A DNA stretch of 64,000 nt, from assembly GCF_000719515.1 (NCBI RefSeq), contig NZ_JOGR01000003.1, forward strand, positions 248,001 through 312,000. The letters are read 5' to 3'. Each line of letters begins with the position of its first letter. Position 1 is the first letter of the stretch. Origin of the DNA: Glycomyces sp. NRRL B-16210. GTDB lineage: Bacteria; Actinomycetota; Actinomycetes; Mycobacteriales; Micromonosporaceae. Below are positions 24,632 to 32,673 of this stretch, in pieces. Made by a program: the position numbers and the translations under genes. The notes below the pieces were generated by a model. That model ran no database searches. It saw nothing but the letters and a program-made list of their open reading frames with translations, and was not told the origin of the DNA.

Positions 24632-24878
24632 TTCCCGGCTCCCGTTTCCGATTGCAATTGCTTGGACGGGCAATTGTGCAGCAGCTGGTTTCCGCAGGTA
24701 GGAGCCCGGTGTGCCCTATGTCGAACTCGGTGCTGTATAAACTGAAGTGGGAAGAGGAATCGCCTCCCTTTCTCATTGCCGAAGCGGACTCGGCGGCCAC
24801 CGGGCATGAAAACGCCGCAAAGCCTCTCGGCGACATTCGTCCAAGACCGTCACCCGCTCGCCGGTGCATCATTCGCCC

Positions 24879-25688
24879 ATGAGCGAGAACCACATCGAAC
24901 GCTTGCAGGGGATGCACGTGGTCCGCAGCGGCCCACCGCACGCGCCGCCCCTGCTGCTCATCCACGGGTCGGGGGCCTCGGGCGACACCTGGAACCCGAT
25001 GGTCCCGGCCCTCGCCGCCCGGCATCACGTCATCCGCGTCGACCTCCCCGGCTGCGGCCACTCCCCGCCCGCGCCTTCGTACGAGGTACCGGCGCAGGCG
25101 GGCCGGGTGGCGGCGATGCTCGACGGCCTCGGCCTTCGCGATGTCACCGCTGCCGGCCACTCCAGCGGCGGCTACGTCGCCACCGCGCTCGCCGAACGCC
25201 GCCCCGACCTGGTGCGCTCGCTCGCGCTGATCAGCACCGGCCCGAGCCTCGACGCGCTCCTTCCGCAGCCGCCCATCCTCAAGCTCCTGCTGGGCCCGCC
25301 GCTCGGCGCGCTGGTGTGGCCGGTGCGCTCGGACGCGATGATCCGCAAGGGAATCCGCGCCACAACCGCCCGCCCGGTGGACCTTTCTGACGAGCTGGTC
25401 GCCGGGGTCAAGGCCATCTCCTACCGCTCGTTCCGGGAGATAGCGCGCCGGAACACCGAGTACCTCGACGAGCGGAGCCTGCCCGCACGACTCACCGCCC
25501 TCGACGTCCCGGTCCTGGTGGTCTTCGGCGCAGCCGACCCCCGCTGGGAGCCGTCCTCGGCGCGCCGATACGACGCGGTGCCGAACGCGCAGGTCGAAAT
25601 GCTGCCCGGCATCGGGCACCTGCCTCTCCTCGAAGACCCCGAGGCGACGAGCGGGCTCCTGCTGCGCTTCGCGGACGCGTACCGCTGA
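24879..25688 (+). CDS. alpha/beta-fold hydrolase
   Basis: 269-aa alpha/beta hydrolase. Oxyanion-hole region LLLIHGSGASGDTW, nucleophile elbow AAGHSSGGYVAT (serine in GHSSG), acid in VVFGAADPRWEPS and the catalytic histidine in LPGIGHLPLLEDPE. The substrate cannot be inferred; family members include esterases, dehalogenases and C-C hydrolases. ATG 24879 follows a CATCAT box by 6 nt and has no Shine-Dalgarno sequence. The AraC regulator begins 37 bp downstream and may control it. Confidence 0.87.
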   Translation: MSENHIERLQGMHVVRSGPPHAPPLLLIHGSGASGDTWNPMVPALAARHHVIRVDLPGCGHSPPAPSYEVPAQAGRVAAMLDGLGLRDVTAAGHSSGGYVATALAERRPDLVRSLALISTGPSLDALLPQPPILKLLLGPPLGALVWPVRSDAMIRKGIRATTARPVDLSDELVAGVKAISYRSFREIARRNTEYLDERSLPARLTALDVPVLVVFGAADPRWEPSSARRYDAVPNAQVEMLPGIGHLPLLEDPEATSGLLLRFADAYR

Positions 25689-25713
25689 CGGCCCGCCGGT
25701 GATCCCCGAGCAC

Positions 25714-25719
25714 TACGCT
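25714..25719 (+). promoter_or_regulatory. -10 box (TACGCT) of the AraC-type regulator
   Basis: TACGCT 6 nt before ATG 25726, so the regulator has its own leaderless promoter. Confidence 0.5.
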
Positions 25720-25725
25720 TGTCAG

Positions 25726-26565
25726 ATGGCAGCCTGGACACCGTTCGACTGGGCGCGGGTGGACATCGCCGTCCCGCCCCGCTCGGGCAGGCTGCCGGGC
25801 GTCGGCATGGCCGGGTTCCGCCACCACACGCCCGCGCTCATGGACCTGGACATGGTCGCGCACCCCTCCGTCACCCTGCTCTTCGATCTGGGCGAGAGCG
25901 AGGCCATCGTCTACGACGCCCAGGGGCGGCGCGAACGGGGCAGCGTCGTCATCGGGCTCGCCCCCGGCGATCTTCGGGCGTCCGCGCGCGGGCCCGGCGA
26001 GTGCCTCCAGATCCGGCTGGGACCGATCGCGGCGGCCGCAGTGCTCGACGCGGCGAGCGAACTCGGCGGGAACCTGGTGTCCCTCATAGATTTCTGGGGT
26101 GCTGATGCCGCGCGAATCGAGGAAAGGCTGCGCGACACCCGGTCGTGGGACGAGCGGTTCGCGATCGCGGCCGAAGTCCTCAAAGGACGAATTGTCGAGC
26201 GTCCGCCGGTCGACGCGGAAGTCGCCCACATCTGGCAGCGGACGCTCGCCGGCCGGGGGCGGGTCCGGGTCGAGGACCTCGCGGACGAGGTCGGTTGGAG
26301 CCGCAAGCGCCTGTGGTCGCGCTTCCGGGCGCAGCTCGGCATCTCGCCCAAGCGCGCCGCCCGACTGGTGCGGTTCGACCATGCCGCCCACCGCCTCGCG
26401 GCGGGCCAAGCCGCCGCCCGCGTCGCCGCCGAGAGCGGCTACGCCGACCAGTCGCACCTCCATCGCGAGGCCAAGGCGTTCACGGGACTGACGCCGACGG
26501 CCGTGGCCGCCGCACCGTGGCTCGCGATCGACGACGTGGCATGGCCGATCCCACCGGTGCCCTGA
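25726..26565 (+). CDS. AraC-family transcriptional regulator
   Basis: 279-aa regulator. The N-terminal half (about 1-150) is a cupin-like sensor (VTLLFDLGESEAIVYDA, VVIGLAPGDLRASARG); the C-terminus is the double helix-turn-helix: RVRVEDLADEVGWSRKRLWS then ARVAAESGYADQSHLHREAK with AFTGLTP. ATG 25726 is chosen over a GTG at 25699 because of the leaderless -10 box. Probably local control of the hydrolase or glycosyltransferase. Confidence 0.88.
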   Translation: MAAWTPFDWARVDIAVPPRSGRLPGVGMAGFRHHTPALMDLDMVAHPSVTLLFDLGESEAIVYDAQGRRERGSVVIGLAPGDLRASARGPGECLQIRLGPIAAAAVLDAASELGGNLVSLIDFWGADAARIEERLRDTRSWDERFAIAAEVLKGRIVERPPVDAEVAHIWQRTLAGRGRVRVEDLADEVGWSRKRLWSRFRAQLGISPKRAARLVRFDHAAHRLAAGQAAARVAAESGYADQSHLHREAKAFTGLTPTAVAAAPWLAIDDVAWPIPPVP

Positions 26566-26617
26566 GCAGCAAAGTCCTTGTGCAGGAATACCAGCACCCT
26601 CGCTCATCGAGGCGGGT

Positions 26618-27757
26618 TCAGAGCGATCGCGGCCTCGGGATTCGGGCGCAGTCGGGGTCCTTTGACGTCCAGTTCGGGTACGCCCGGAGGAGTTGCTCGG
26701 TCTTGTGCTTGAAGTACGGCCAGGCCTCCGGCCGCAGGTCGGTCGCGGCGGCCGCCCAGCGCAGGAATGGAAGGTAGAGCCGCCGCACCGCCTCCACGAT
26801 CGGGTCGCTCGGCTCGTACTTCGCGGGCAGGTACCGCTCCAGGAACACGTACGCGCGGGTCGGGCTGATCCGCGGGCCGTTGATCCCGTGGAACCAGCAC
26901 AGCTCCCGGATCGCCTCGAAGTGCGCCTCCTCGAGCGGCATCTCCCCCAGGATGTGGTTGACGAACCCGGAGGCGAACATCGAGAGCTCGTCCTCCGAGG
27001 GCATCCGGATCTCCTCGGGCTCGGCCTGCGGCAGCAGGCGCATCCGCGCCTTCCACAGCTCGCGCAGCATGAGGAACCGGGGCGCGAGCCGGGTCGGGTC
27101 GCCTTCGACGCAGAAGAGGTCCCAGTCCTCGAGCGAGCGCCTGGTGCCGGGGTTGAGTTCGGCCGGGTCGGCCTGCTCGGGGACGAAGAGCCGGTCGGGG
27201 AACTTCGCGTTCCGGACCCGGTGGAGTTCGAGCAGCCGCTCGATGTCGTCGGTCGCGTCGCAGTCCACGACCATGTCGAAGTGGTACTCGGAGAAGTCGA
27301 CGGTGTAGGACAGCGCGTGGTTCCCGCTGGGGGCGTTGAACGAGCAGAAGTAGGTGAGCTGGTCGCCGTAGTGGTCCCCGGCCTTCCAGCACTCGCCGAC
27401 GGTCACCTCCTCGCCGTACCAGGTGGGCGGGGCGACGCCGAGCTTGTCAAGGCGCTCAACGGCTTTCACGGCGGCACGGCGGCCGCCGGGGGCTTCGGCG
27501 AGTCCGGTCATGGCCGCGAGCATCGCGGCTGAGAAGGCGTCGGCCTTCTGGAGGTAGTACTGGATGAACACCATTTCGAGTTCCGGGAGCGAGACGCCCT
27601 GGACCTCGGGGATGGTGGCGCGGGTCCACATGTTGCCGAGGAAGCCGGAGCAGGAGGTCTCCACGGCGAGACGGTGCTCCGGGTCGGGCTTCTCGTCGTC
27701 GGGGTAGTCGCCGAGGATCGTGAACCATTCCTCGCGGTGCTCCTCAATGGTGGCCAT
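26618..27757 (-). CDS. hypothetical protein, 379 aa
   Basis: I do not recognise the family. The protein is soluble, acidic and rich in aromatic residues, with no signal peptide or membrane segment. Notable stretches: ETSCSGFLGNMWTRAT near residue 33, PTWYGEEVTVGECWKAGDHYG near 109, YTVDFSEYHFDMVVDCDATD near 150, and ELCWFHGINGPRISPTRAYV near 285. ATG 27757 has GAGGCGATGGC directly upstream. It lies 289 bp downstream of the SUKH immunity gene of the type VII cassette on the same strand; it could be a further member of that cassette, but nothing in the sequence proves it. Confidence 0.7.
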   Translation of the reverse strand: MATIEEHREEWFTILGDYPDDEKPDPEHRLAVETSCSGFLGNMWTRATIPEVQGVSLPELEMVFIQYYLQKADAFSAAMLAAMTGLAEAPGGRRAAVKAVERLDKLGVAPPTWYGEEVTVGECWKAGDHYGDQLTYFCSFNAPSGNHALSYTVDFSEYHFDMVVDCDATDDIERLLELHRVRNAKFPDRLFVPEQADPAELNPGTRRSLEDWDLFCVEGDPTRLAPRFLMLRELWKARMRLLPQAEPEEIRMPSEDELSMFASGFVNHILGEMPLEEAHFEAIRELCWFHGINGPRISPTRAYVFLERYLPAKYEPSDPIVEAVRRLYLPFLRWAAAATDLRPEAWPYFKHKTEQLLRAYPNWTSKDPDCARIPRPRSL

Positions 27758-27790
27758 GCCATCGCCTCGCTTCGGCCGCGGCCGGAGGCC

Positions 27791-27815
27791 GCGCCCTGTA
27801 GGGAAACCAGGGCGC
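27791..27815 (-). other. hairpin upstream of the hypothetical gene
   Basis: 8-bp stem GCGCCCTG / CAGGGCGC, 9-nt loop, 34 bp ahead of the hypothetical start at 27757. It may end transcripts from the type VII cassette or act in the leader. Confidence 0.4.
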
Positions 27816-28046
27816 TGAGTATCGCAGTCGGGACGCTCGGTGGTCAACCGTCAGTGGGGAACGGGAGACGCCGCGTCAGTGGTGGATCAGGCCGCCTACC
27901 GGAAGAGTCCAGTGGCCTTCGCCCGTCGCCGGTGTGCATCTGGCGAGCAGCACCCGCTCGTCCTCGACGCACACGGCATAAGCCGCCAGTCGGAAACCCA
28001 TACCCGCGCACCTTCGACTTCGCCGCCGCCGACCGGCCTTGATCGG

Positions 28047-28556
28047 TCAGGACTGCAACTGGGTCATGATGAACTCGACGAAGGCCTTGTAGTCGTCGGC
28101 GCGGAGGTACTGCTGGCCGCCGATGATCCACACGACCTCGCCCTCGTGCTCCCAGCCGGGCCGGATGAGCAGGACCAGGTCGGTGCCGTCGCCGGCCGCG
28201 ACCGGCATGACGCCCTTGGGGTCGAGCCCGAGCGTCTCCATCACGCCTTCTTCGGTGTAGATGTCGAGCAGCTCTTTGGCGACCGGCCAGCGGCCGCCGC
28301 CGCGCAGCTCCGGCGCGCCGAACAGGTCCAGGTCGTAGTAGACGCCTTCCCATCCGTTGGCGTGCAGGAGGAAATCGCGGAAGTCCGAGGGGAACGGCTC
28401 GCCGATCTCCCTTTCGAGCGCTTCGAGTTCCTCGGGAGCGAGCTTGAGCCGCGGGATGGTCTGCTCGTCGCTGTCCTCGGGGTCCCGCTGGTGCAGCTCA
28501 CGCTTGGCGGTGATGGTGAGGCCCAGCACCACAGGCCAGGAATTTCGCTCAGGCAC
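28047..28556 (-). CDS. SMI1/KNR4 (SUKH) family immunity protein
   Basis: 169-aa SUKH-superfamily protein. Family hallmarks: ELEALEREIGEPFPSDFRDFLLHANG (first helices, split by the usual spacing) with W-E-G following, FGAPELRGG, and a late beta hairpin VVWIIGGQQYLRADDYKAFVEF. SUKH proteins neutralise nuclease-type polymorphic toxins encoded just upstream, which is the arrangement here: the toxin-like gene ends 57 bp before. GTG 28556 is preferred to an in-frame ATG at 28592 because GAGGAG sits 7 nt in front of it. Confidence 0.85.
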   Translation of the reverse strand: MPERNSWPVVLGLTITAKRELHQRDPEDSDEQTIPRLKLAPEELEALEREIGEPFPSDFRDFLLHANGWEGVYYDLDLFGAPELRGGGRWPVAKELLDIYTEEGVMETLGLDPKGVMPVAAGDGTDLVLLIRPGWEHEGEVVWIIGGQQYLRADDYKAFVEFIMTQLQS

Positions 28557-28612
28557 GTCGCGCTCCTCGATTGCGCACTTGATGGGAGTCATTGGGCGGC
28601 TTGGAATTTCCT

Positions 28613-29113
28613 TTAGCTTTCATCTATTGCCGCCGTAGTGTACCAGTCATCGTGCATCTTGAACTCGCTCGGTTTGAATCCGACGGGATAGGTCGGGTTC
28701 TGACCGGCGATACTCGAATTGAGCCGTCTAGTGTGGTCGCTCCATTCCATTGGAACGCCCTTCGTGTCCTTGTTCATCCAGCCCGTGTCCGGAAGGTGCG
28801 CAACGATTCCCTTGTAATCCGGGGAGTGCTGGTCGTTCTTGGCCCGGTCGCGTTCCTTCTTGGCCTCGTTACGGGCCTGCCTTTCGAGCTCGGTGTTCGC
28901 CGTCGTGGAGACGCGGCCGGTGGGCGAGATGAAGCCCTCTTTGATGGCCCGGTTGCCCGCCGCGACGTATTCCTCCGCTTGGTCCCGCTCGGCCTTGGTG
29001 AAACCGGCTTTGGGAGGTTTGATGGTCACCGGGCCGTCGCCCTTGTAATTCGTCATCGGGAGCCCTTGTCCCGCGGGTCGGGTCCCGATGCGGGGGAGCG
29101 CATTGCGTGGCAT
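28613..29113 (-). CDS. probable polymorphic-toxin C-terminal domain encoded as a separate ORF
   Basis: 166-aa basic protein with no signal peptide. Residues 1-60 are Gly/Pro/Lys-rich (TNYKGDGPVTIKPPKAGF), 61-95 form a charged helix (ELERQARNEAKKERDRAKN), and 96-166 look like a compact toxin domain: GIVAHLPDTGWMN, RRLNSSIAGQNPTYPVGFKP, FKMHDDW. Histidines and aspartates in this tail could be catalytic, but I cannot name the nuclease family. Evidence for toxicity is contextual: it follows EspC-like and WxG-like type VII genes by 14 bp and precedes a SUKH immunity gene. ATG 29113 has AAGGA 6 nt upstream. Possibly a toxin split from its trafficking domain. Confidence 0.65.
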   Translation of the reverse strand: MPRNALPRIGTRPAGQGLPMTNYKGDGPVTIKPPKAGFTKAERDQAEEYVAAGNRAIKEGFISPTGRVSTTANTELERQARNEAKKERDRAKNDQHSPDYKGIVAHLPDTGWMNKDTKGVPMEWSDHTRRLNSSIAGQNPTYPVGFKPSEFKMHDDWYTTAAIDES

Positions 29114-29127
29114 GGGGGTCCTTCGGG

Positions 29128-29649
29128 TCAGAGGGCGATCGCGGCGCGGATCGCGGTGTTGGCCGCCACGTCCTGGGCGATGATGGCCGCGTACTGGGCG
29201 GTGAGGGCGGTGGTGAAGGCGACGGCGCCCGCCTGGTAGGCGGCGAGGACCGCCGGGGCGCCCGGTCCCGCCGAGGAGACCTGCGACCACTGGCTCGGTC
29301 CCAGGACCACGAACGGCGTCGGAAGCACCTTGTAGCCCATGCCCTCCGCGGACTGCTTCGTGATCTTGAGGGTCTGGACGTTGATCATCATGGAGGCGCC
29401 GAGGGCTTGCAAGGTGGCCGCGGCGGTGAGGAGCACCGCGTCGACCTGGGCGGTGAAGGCGCCGACTTGGGTCGCCCATCCCAGCAGGCCGTTGTAGTCG
29501 TCGCCCTGCCAGCCCGCGCCGAGGTCGGCGACCTGCTCGCCGTACTTGGCGGCCAGGCCCGTCACCGAACCGGCCGACTGGATCAGGGTCGCGCCGTAGG
29601 TCATGAACTTCGAGGGGTCGGCGTCGAGCGCCTGTTGGAAGGTGGGCAC
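29128..29649 (-). CDS. WXG100-like type VII secretion protein with C-terminal extension
   Basis: 173 aa. The first 95 residues form an alpha-helical hairpin with a WxG turn (LGAGWQGDDYNGLLGW near residue 46), the mark of ESAT-6/WXG100-like secretion substrates. A further 75 aa follow (LKITKQSAEGMGYKVLPTPF, then alanine-rich helices), longer than the classical 100 aa. GTG 29649 lies 4 nt after the stop of the EspC-like gene, so the two are translationally coupled, as pairs of type VII substrates usually are. No EccC or other secretion machinery gene is in the window. Confidence 0.8.
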   Translation of the reverse strand: MPTFQQALDADPSKFMTYGATLIQSAGSVTGLAAKYGEQVADLGAGWQGDDYNGLLGWATQVGAFTAQVDAVLLTAAATLQALGASMMINVQTLKITKQSAEGMGYKVLPTPFVVLGPSQWSQVSSAGPGAPAVLAAYQAGAVAFTTALTAQYAAIIAQDVAANTAIRAAIAL

Positions 29650-29653
29650 GGCG

Positions 29654-29974
29654 CTAGGTCCCCTTCAGCGAAGTGGCGATCCGGTCGAACTCGGAGGCCA
29701 TCTGGTCGTCGGCCTCGTCCCAGTCCTTGGCGGCGTCTTCGAGACCGGTGGCGGTGTCCTCGAGGTGCTCGCCGAGTTCCTTCATGTCCGCTTTGAGGTC
29801 CTCCGCGAGGGCCTCGCAGGCTTCGCCGGTCATGAATCCCTGGTTCGCGCTGTTGGCGGACTGCGCTTCGCGCTCCGGGGACTCGGGGATCCGACTCGCC
29901 TCCGAGGCGAAGGACCGCATCTTCCCTGCGCCGCTTCGCAGTCGCTGACTTTCAACCTGAACTCGAAACCCCAT
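29654..29974 (-). CDS. EspC-like type VII secretion target
   Basis: 106 aa, all helical. It starts MGFRVQVESQRLRSGAGKM, resembling the EspC/ESX-1 secretion-associated family, and carries KDWDEADDQMASEFDRIA near the C-terminus. ATG 29974 is preferred to ATG 29983: GGAG lies 9 nt before the former but abuts the latter. First gene of a leftward cassette: this protein, the WxG-like protein, the toxin-like protein and the SUKH immunity protein. Confidence 0.75.
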   Translation of the reverse strand: MGFRVQVESQRLRSGAGKMRSFASEASRIPESPEREAQSANSANQGFMTGEACEALAEDLKADMKELGEHLEDTATGLEDAAKDWDEADDQMASEFDRIATSLKGT

Positions 29975-30279
29975 GGCCCTCATCTCCTGCCGGTGGACAG
30001 TCTCGCCCAGGATAGCCAGACGTGACAACGGCTCGTACTTTCCAGTACGTGAGTCGCCACGCGGAATCCCATGGGTTCCGCACGAAATGACTGCGGGCAT
30101 TTCCGCAGCCCAGGACCGCCATGAGGCGGGTCGATCGACCGGCTCGCTTCCCTGCCGGCCCTCCGGTACCGGTCACCGCCGCTGTTTAAAACAGAGGCGC
30201 GTCGCCGAGGGCCCTGGGTACGCTCACCGCCTGAACCGCCGCGGGACCCGCGGCCCACCTTCCCAACAAGGAGAAGCCT
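29975..30279. other. divergent promoter region of type VII cassette and hydrolase
   Basis: 305 bp. Contains the near-perfect 21-bp palindrome GCGGAATCCCATGGGTTCCGC at 30061-30081 (one mismatch pair) and a TACGCT -10 box at 30219-30224, which would give the rightward hydrolase gene a leader of about 50 nt with a CCGCGGG/CCCGCGG hairpin and an AAGGAG site. Confidence 0.5.
30061..30081. promoter_or_regulatory. 21-bp palindrome
   Basis: GCGGAA at each end and CCCATGGG in the centre; 87 bp before the EspC-like start. Candidate operator for the type VII cassette. Confidence 0.5.
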
Positions 30280-31152
30280 TTGCCGAATCGAACAGTGCAG
30301 TTCAATCCCGGCGGCTGCGAGCCGGACCTCGACGTCGACTGGCACGCGGGCTGGCCCTCGCCGAAGCACGACCCGGCGCCCGAGATCCAGTCGCACGCGG
30401 CGGACGAGCACACGATCGTCATGCGCCAGAACATGTCCGTGAACTTCGAGGCACCGTTCATGTTCCTGCTGTTCGGGAACGAATCGGCGCTGCTGATCGA
30501 CACCGGGGCGACGAGCGATCCCGAGTACTTCCCGCTTCGCGCGGTCGTGGACGGGCACATCAGCGACTGGCTCGCGCGCAACCCGCGCGAGGACTACCGG
30601 CTCATCGTGGCCCACACGCACGGGCACGGCGACCACAAGGCCGCCGATGCGCAGTTCACCGACCGTCCGAACACGACAGTCATCGGTCCGGGACTCGACG
30701 CGGTGACGGGGTTCTACGGCTTCGACGACTGGCCGCAGACGCCCCGCGAACTCGACCTGGGCGGCCGGAAGCTGAACGTCATCCCCGGTCCGGGGCACCA
30801 CGGCAGCGCGACGGTCTTCTACGACAGTTGGACGCGGCTCCTGCTCACCGGCGACACCTTCTATCCGGGCCGACTCTATGTGCAGGACTGGGACGCCTAC
30901 GTGGCCACTGTGGACCGACTCGTGGCCTGGTGCGAGGAGCACCCGGTCTCGCGCCTCGTCGGGTGCCACGTCGAGATGTCGACCCGGCCGGGCGCAGACT
31001 ACCCGCGCGGCTGGACGTACCAGCCCGACGAGGCCGCGCTGCCGATGACGGTGACGCAGCTCGGGAACCTGCAAGGGGCCCTTCGCGAGATAGGCGGCGC
31101 CCCGGGCGAGCACCGGTACGACGACTTCCACGTCTGGTACGAGGTGGATTAG
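30280..31152 (+). CDS. metallo-beta-lactamase-fold hydrolase
   Basis: 290 aa. Zinc ligands: HTHGHGDHKAAD, histidine in VIPGPGHHGSATVFY, aspartate in LLTGDTFYPGR, and histidine in VGCHVEMS. N-terminal LLIDTGATSD fits the fold. TTG 30280 with AAGGAG 7 nt upstream; there is no ATG or GTG in a better place. Substrate unknown (family spans lactonases, thioesterases and sulfatases). Confidence 0.87.
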   Translation: MPNRTVQFNPGGCEPDLDVDWHAGWPSPKHDPAPEIQSHAADEHTIVMRQNMSVNFEAPFMFLLFGNESALLIDTGATSDPEYFPLRAVVDGHISDWLARNPREDYRLIVAHTHGHGDHKAADAQFTDRPNTTVIGPGLDAVTGFYGFDDWPQTPRELDLGGRKLNVIPGPGHHGSATVFYDSWTRLLLTGDTFYPGRLYVQDWDAYVATVDRLVAWCEEHPVSRLVGCHVEMSTRPGADYPRGWTYQPDEAALPMTVTQLGNLQGALREIGGAPGEHRYDDFHVWYEVD

Positions 31153-31187
31153 CTCCGCAATCGGGGATTTCTGTCGGGCCCCTCGTT

Positions 31188-31193
31188 TACGAT
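31188..31193 (+). promoter_or_regulatory. -10 box (TACGAT) of the VOC gene
   Basis: TACGAT 6 nt before ATG 31200; leaderless pattern. Confidence 0.5.
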
Positions 31194-31199
31194 CGCGGC

Positions 31200-31652
31200 A
31201 TGGCTGTTCACTTCAAGATCTGCATCGACTGCACCGATCCCCACCGGCTCGCGGCCTTCTGGGCCGAGGCGATGGGCTACGCCGTCGAGGACCACTCGCC
31301 GCTCATCGAGGTGCTGCTCCAGCAGGGCGTGGTCGGTGAGGACGCGGTGGTCGAAGTCGACGGGCACAAGGCCTGGAAGACCGCAGCGGCGGTCCGCGAC
31401 CCGGACGCTCCGGTCAACCCGCAGAACGGTGTGGGCCAGGGGATGCGGCTGCTGTTCCAGGTCGTGCCGGAGAAGAAGACCGTGAAGAACCGGCTGCACC
31501 TCGACCTCCACTACGGGCCCGAAGACTATGAGGCGCAGGCCGATCGGCTCGAAGGACTGGGTGCGACCCGTCTCGGCGCCTACGACGAGGACGGCGCCAA
31601 GTGGATTCTGATGGCAGACCCCGAGGGCAACGAGTTCTGCGCCCACGCATGA
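31200..31652 (+). CDS. VOC family (glyoxalase-like) protein
   Basis: 150 aa, two beta-alpha-beta-beta-beta modules: HFKICIDCTDPHRLAAFWAEA, then NRLHLDLHYGPEDYEAQADR and ILMADPEGNEFCAHA. The pattern is that of the glyoxalase-like VOC proteins frequent in actinomycetes, often resistance or unknown enzymes. The C-terminus ends next to the convergent epimerase stop with no spacer. Confidence 0.88.
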   Translation: MAVHFKICIDCTDPHRLAAFWAEAMGYAVEDHSPLIEVLLQQGVVGEDAVVEVDGHKAWKTAAAVRDPDAPVNPQNGVGQGMRLLFQVVPEKKTVKNRLHLDLHYGPEDYEAQADRLEGLGATRLGAYDEDGAKWILMADPEGNEFCAHA

Positions 31653-32507
31653 TCAGACGTGATCGCGCCAGGTGTGCTGCGGGTCGTACCCGAGAACCCG
31701 ACGGGCCTTGTCGATCGACAGCAGCGTCTCGTGACCTTCGACCGGTCGCTTGAGCTCAAGATCAGGATAGTGAGCCCGCACCAGTTCCGCTGTAGGCGTG
31801 GACATCACGGTGTCCGGTGAGGCGATCACGAAGACCTCCTTGCCGGTGCCTTCACGCTCAAGACCAAGCCGAATCGCCTGTGCGCCATCCCGTGCGTCGA
31901 TGTAGGACCAGAGGTTCCAATCCCGCAAGCTCGGGTCGGCCTCGAACGAAGGAAAGGCCGCGTAGTCCTCGACGTACATGACGTTGGAGAACCGCAGGCC
32001 CGTCGCTTTGAGCTCAGGGCTCCAACGGCACAACTGCTCGACCATGGTCTCTTCGAGGGTCTTGACCAGGGAATAAGTAGATTCAGGCCGTGGAGCGTAC
32101 TCCTCATCGACCGGCAGATACGGCGGCGGCGTCTCAAAGGGCAGACCGAGCACGGTCTCGCTGGAAGCCCAGACGACATTGCTGATCCCAGCGACCTTCG
32201 CCGCCGCAAAAACGTTGTAAGTACTCAAGACATTGTTGCGAAAGACAGCCGAGTTGGCCTGAAGCCCAGGAGCAGGGATCGCGGCGAGGTGCACGACGGC
32301 GTCAAGCTCCTCATACCGGTCATCAAGGCCAGTAAGAGCAGAAACAACCTGCCCGTAATCGGTGAGGTCGATCTTCAGGAACGGCACAAGCGCGTCAGGC
32401 GAGGGGACGCGATCAAGGTTGAAAACCTCGTACCCGTGCTCGACAAGGTCCCGAACACAAGCCCGCCCAAGCTTCCCGCTACCACCAGTAACCGCCACAC
32501 GAACCAT
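31653..32507 (-). CDS. NAD-dependent epimerase/dehydratase family protein
   Basis: 284-aa extended SDR. Rossmann motif VAVTGGSGKLGRACV (TGxxGxxG), VVHLAAIPAPG, serine at ASSETVLG, catalytic pair Y-x3-K in STYSLVKTLEE. Substrates of such enzymes are nucleotide sugars or sugar lactones; close actinomycete and plant-associated relatives act like uronate dehydrogenases. ATG 32507 with GGGGGA upstream. G+C falls in this gene relative to its surroundings. Confidence 0.85.
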   Translation of the reverse strand: MVRVAVTGGSGKLGRACVRDLVEHGYEVFNLDRVPSPDALVPFLKIDLTDYGQVVSALTGLDDRYEELDAVVHLAAIPAPGLQANSAVFRNNVLSTYNVFAAAKVAGISNVVWASSETVLGLPFETPPPYLPVDEEYAPRPESTYSLVKTLEETMVEQLCRWSPELKATGLRFSNVMYVEDYAAFPSFEADPSLRDWNLWSYIDARDGAQAIRLGLEREGTGKEVFVIASPDTVMSTPTAELVRAHYPDLELKRPVEGHETLLSIDKARRVLGYDPQHTWRDHV

Positions 32508-32673
32508 CGAAAATCCCCCAAAGTCATCCCCACAGCCTGGCGACCGTAGACCCCAGCCGCCCCACGCAGGCGCCACGGCCCAAAGCCTAGAACCTGGAGC
32601 ACACGCCAAGGCAACCACCCTGCATCATGCCTGGCACAACACCAGCTCACGAACGGACCTGAATGGCTACGCG

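Noticed and set aside
24718..24882. small ORF and TATAAA box between glycosyltransferase and hydrolase genes
   Set aside because: The 54-codon frame has no ribosome binding site and no family similarity, and it overlaps the hydrolase start. It is kept only as possible promoter sequence.
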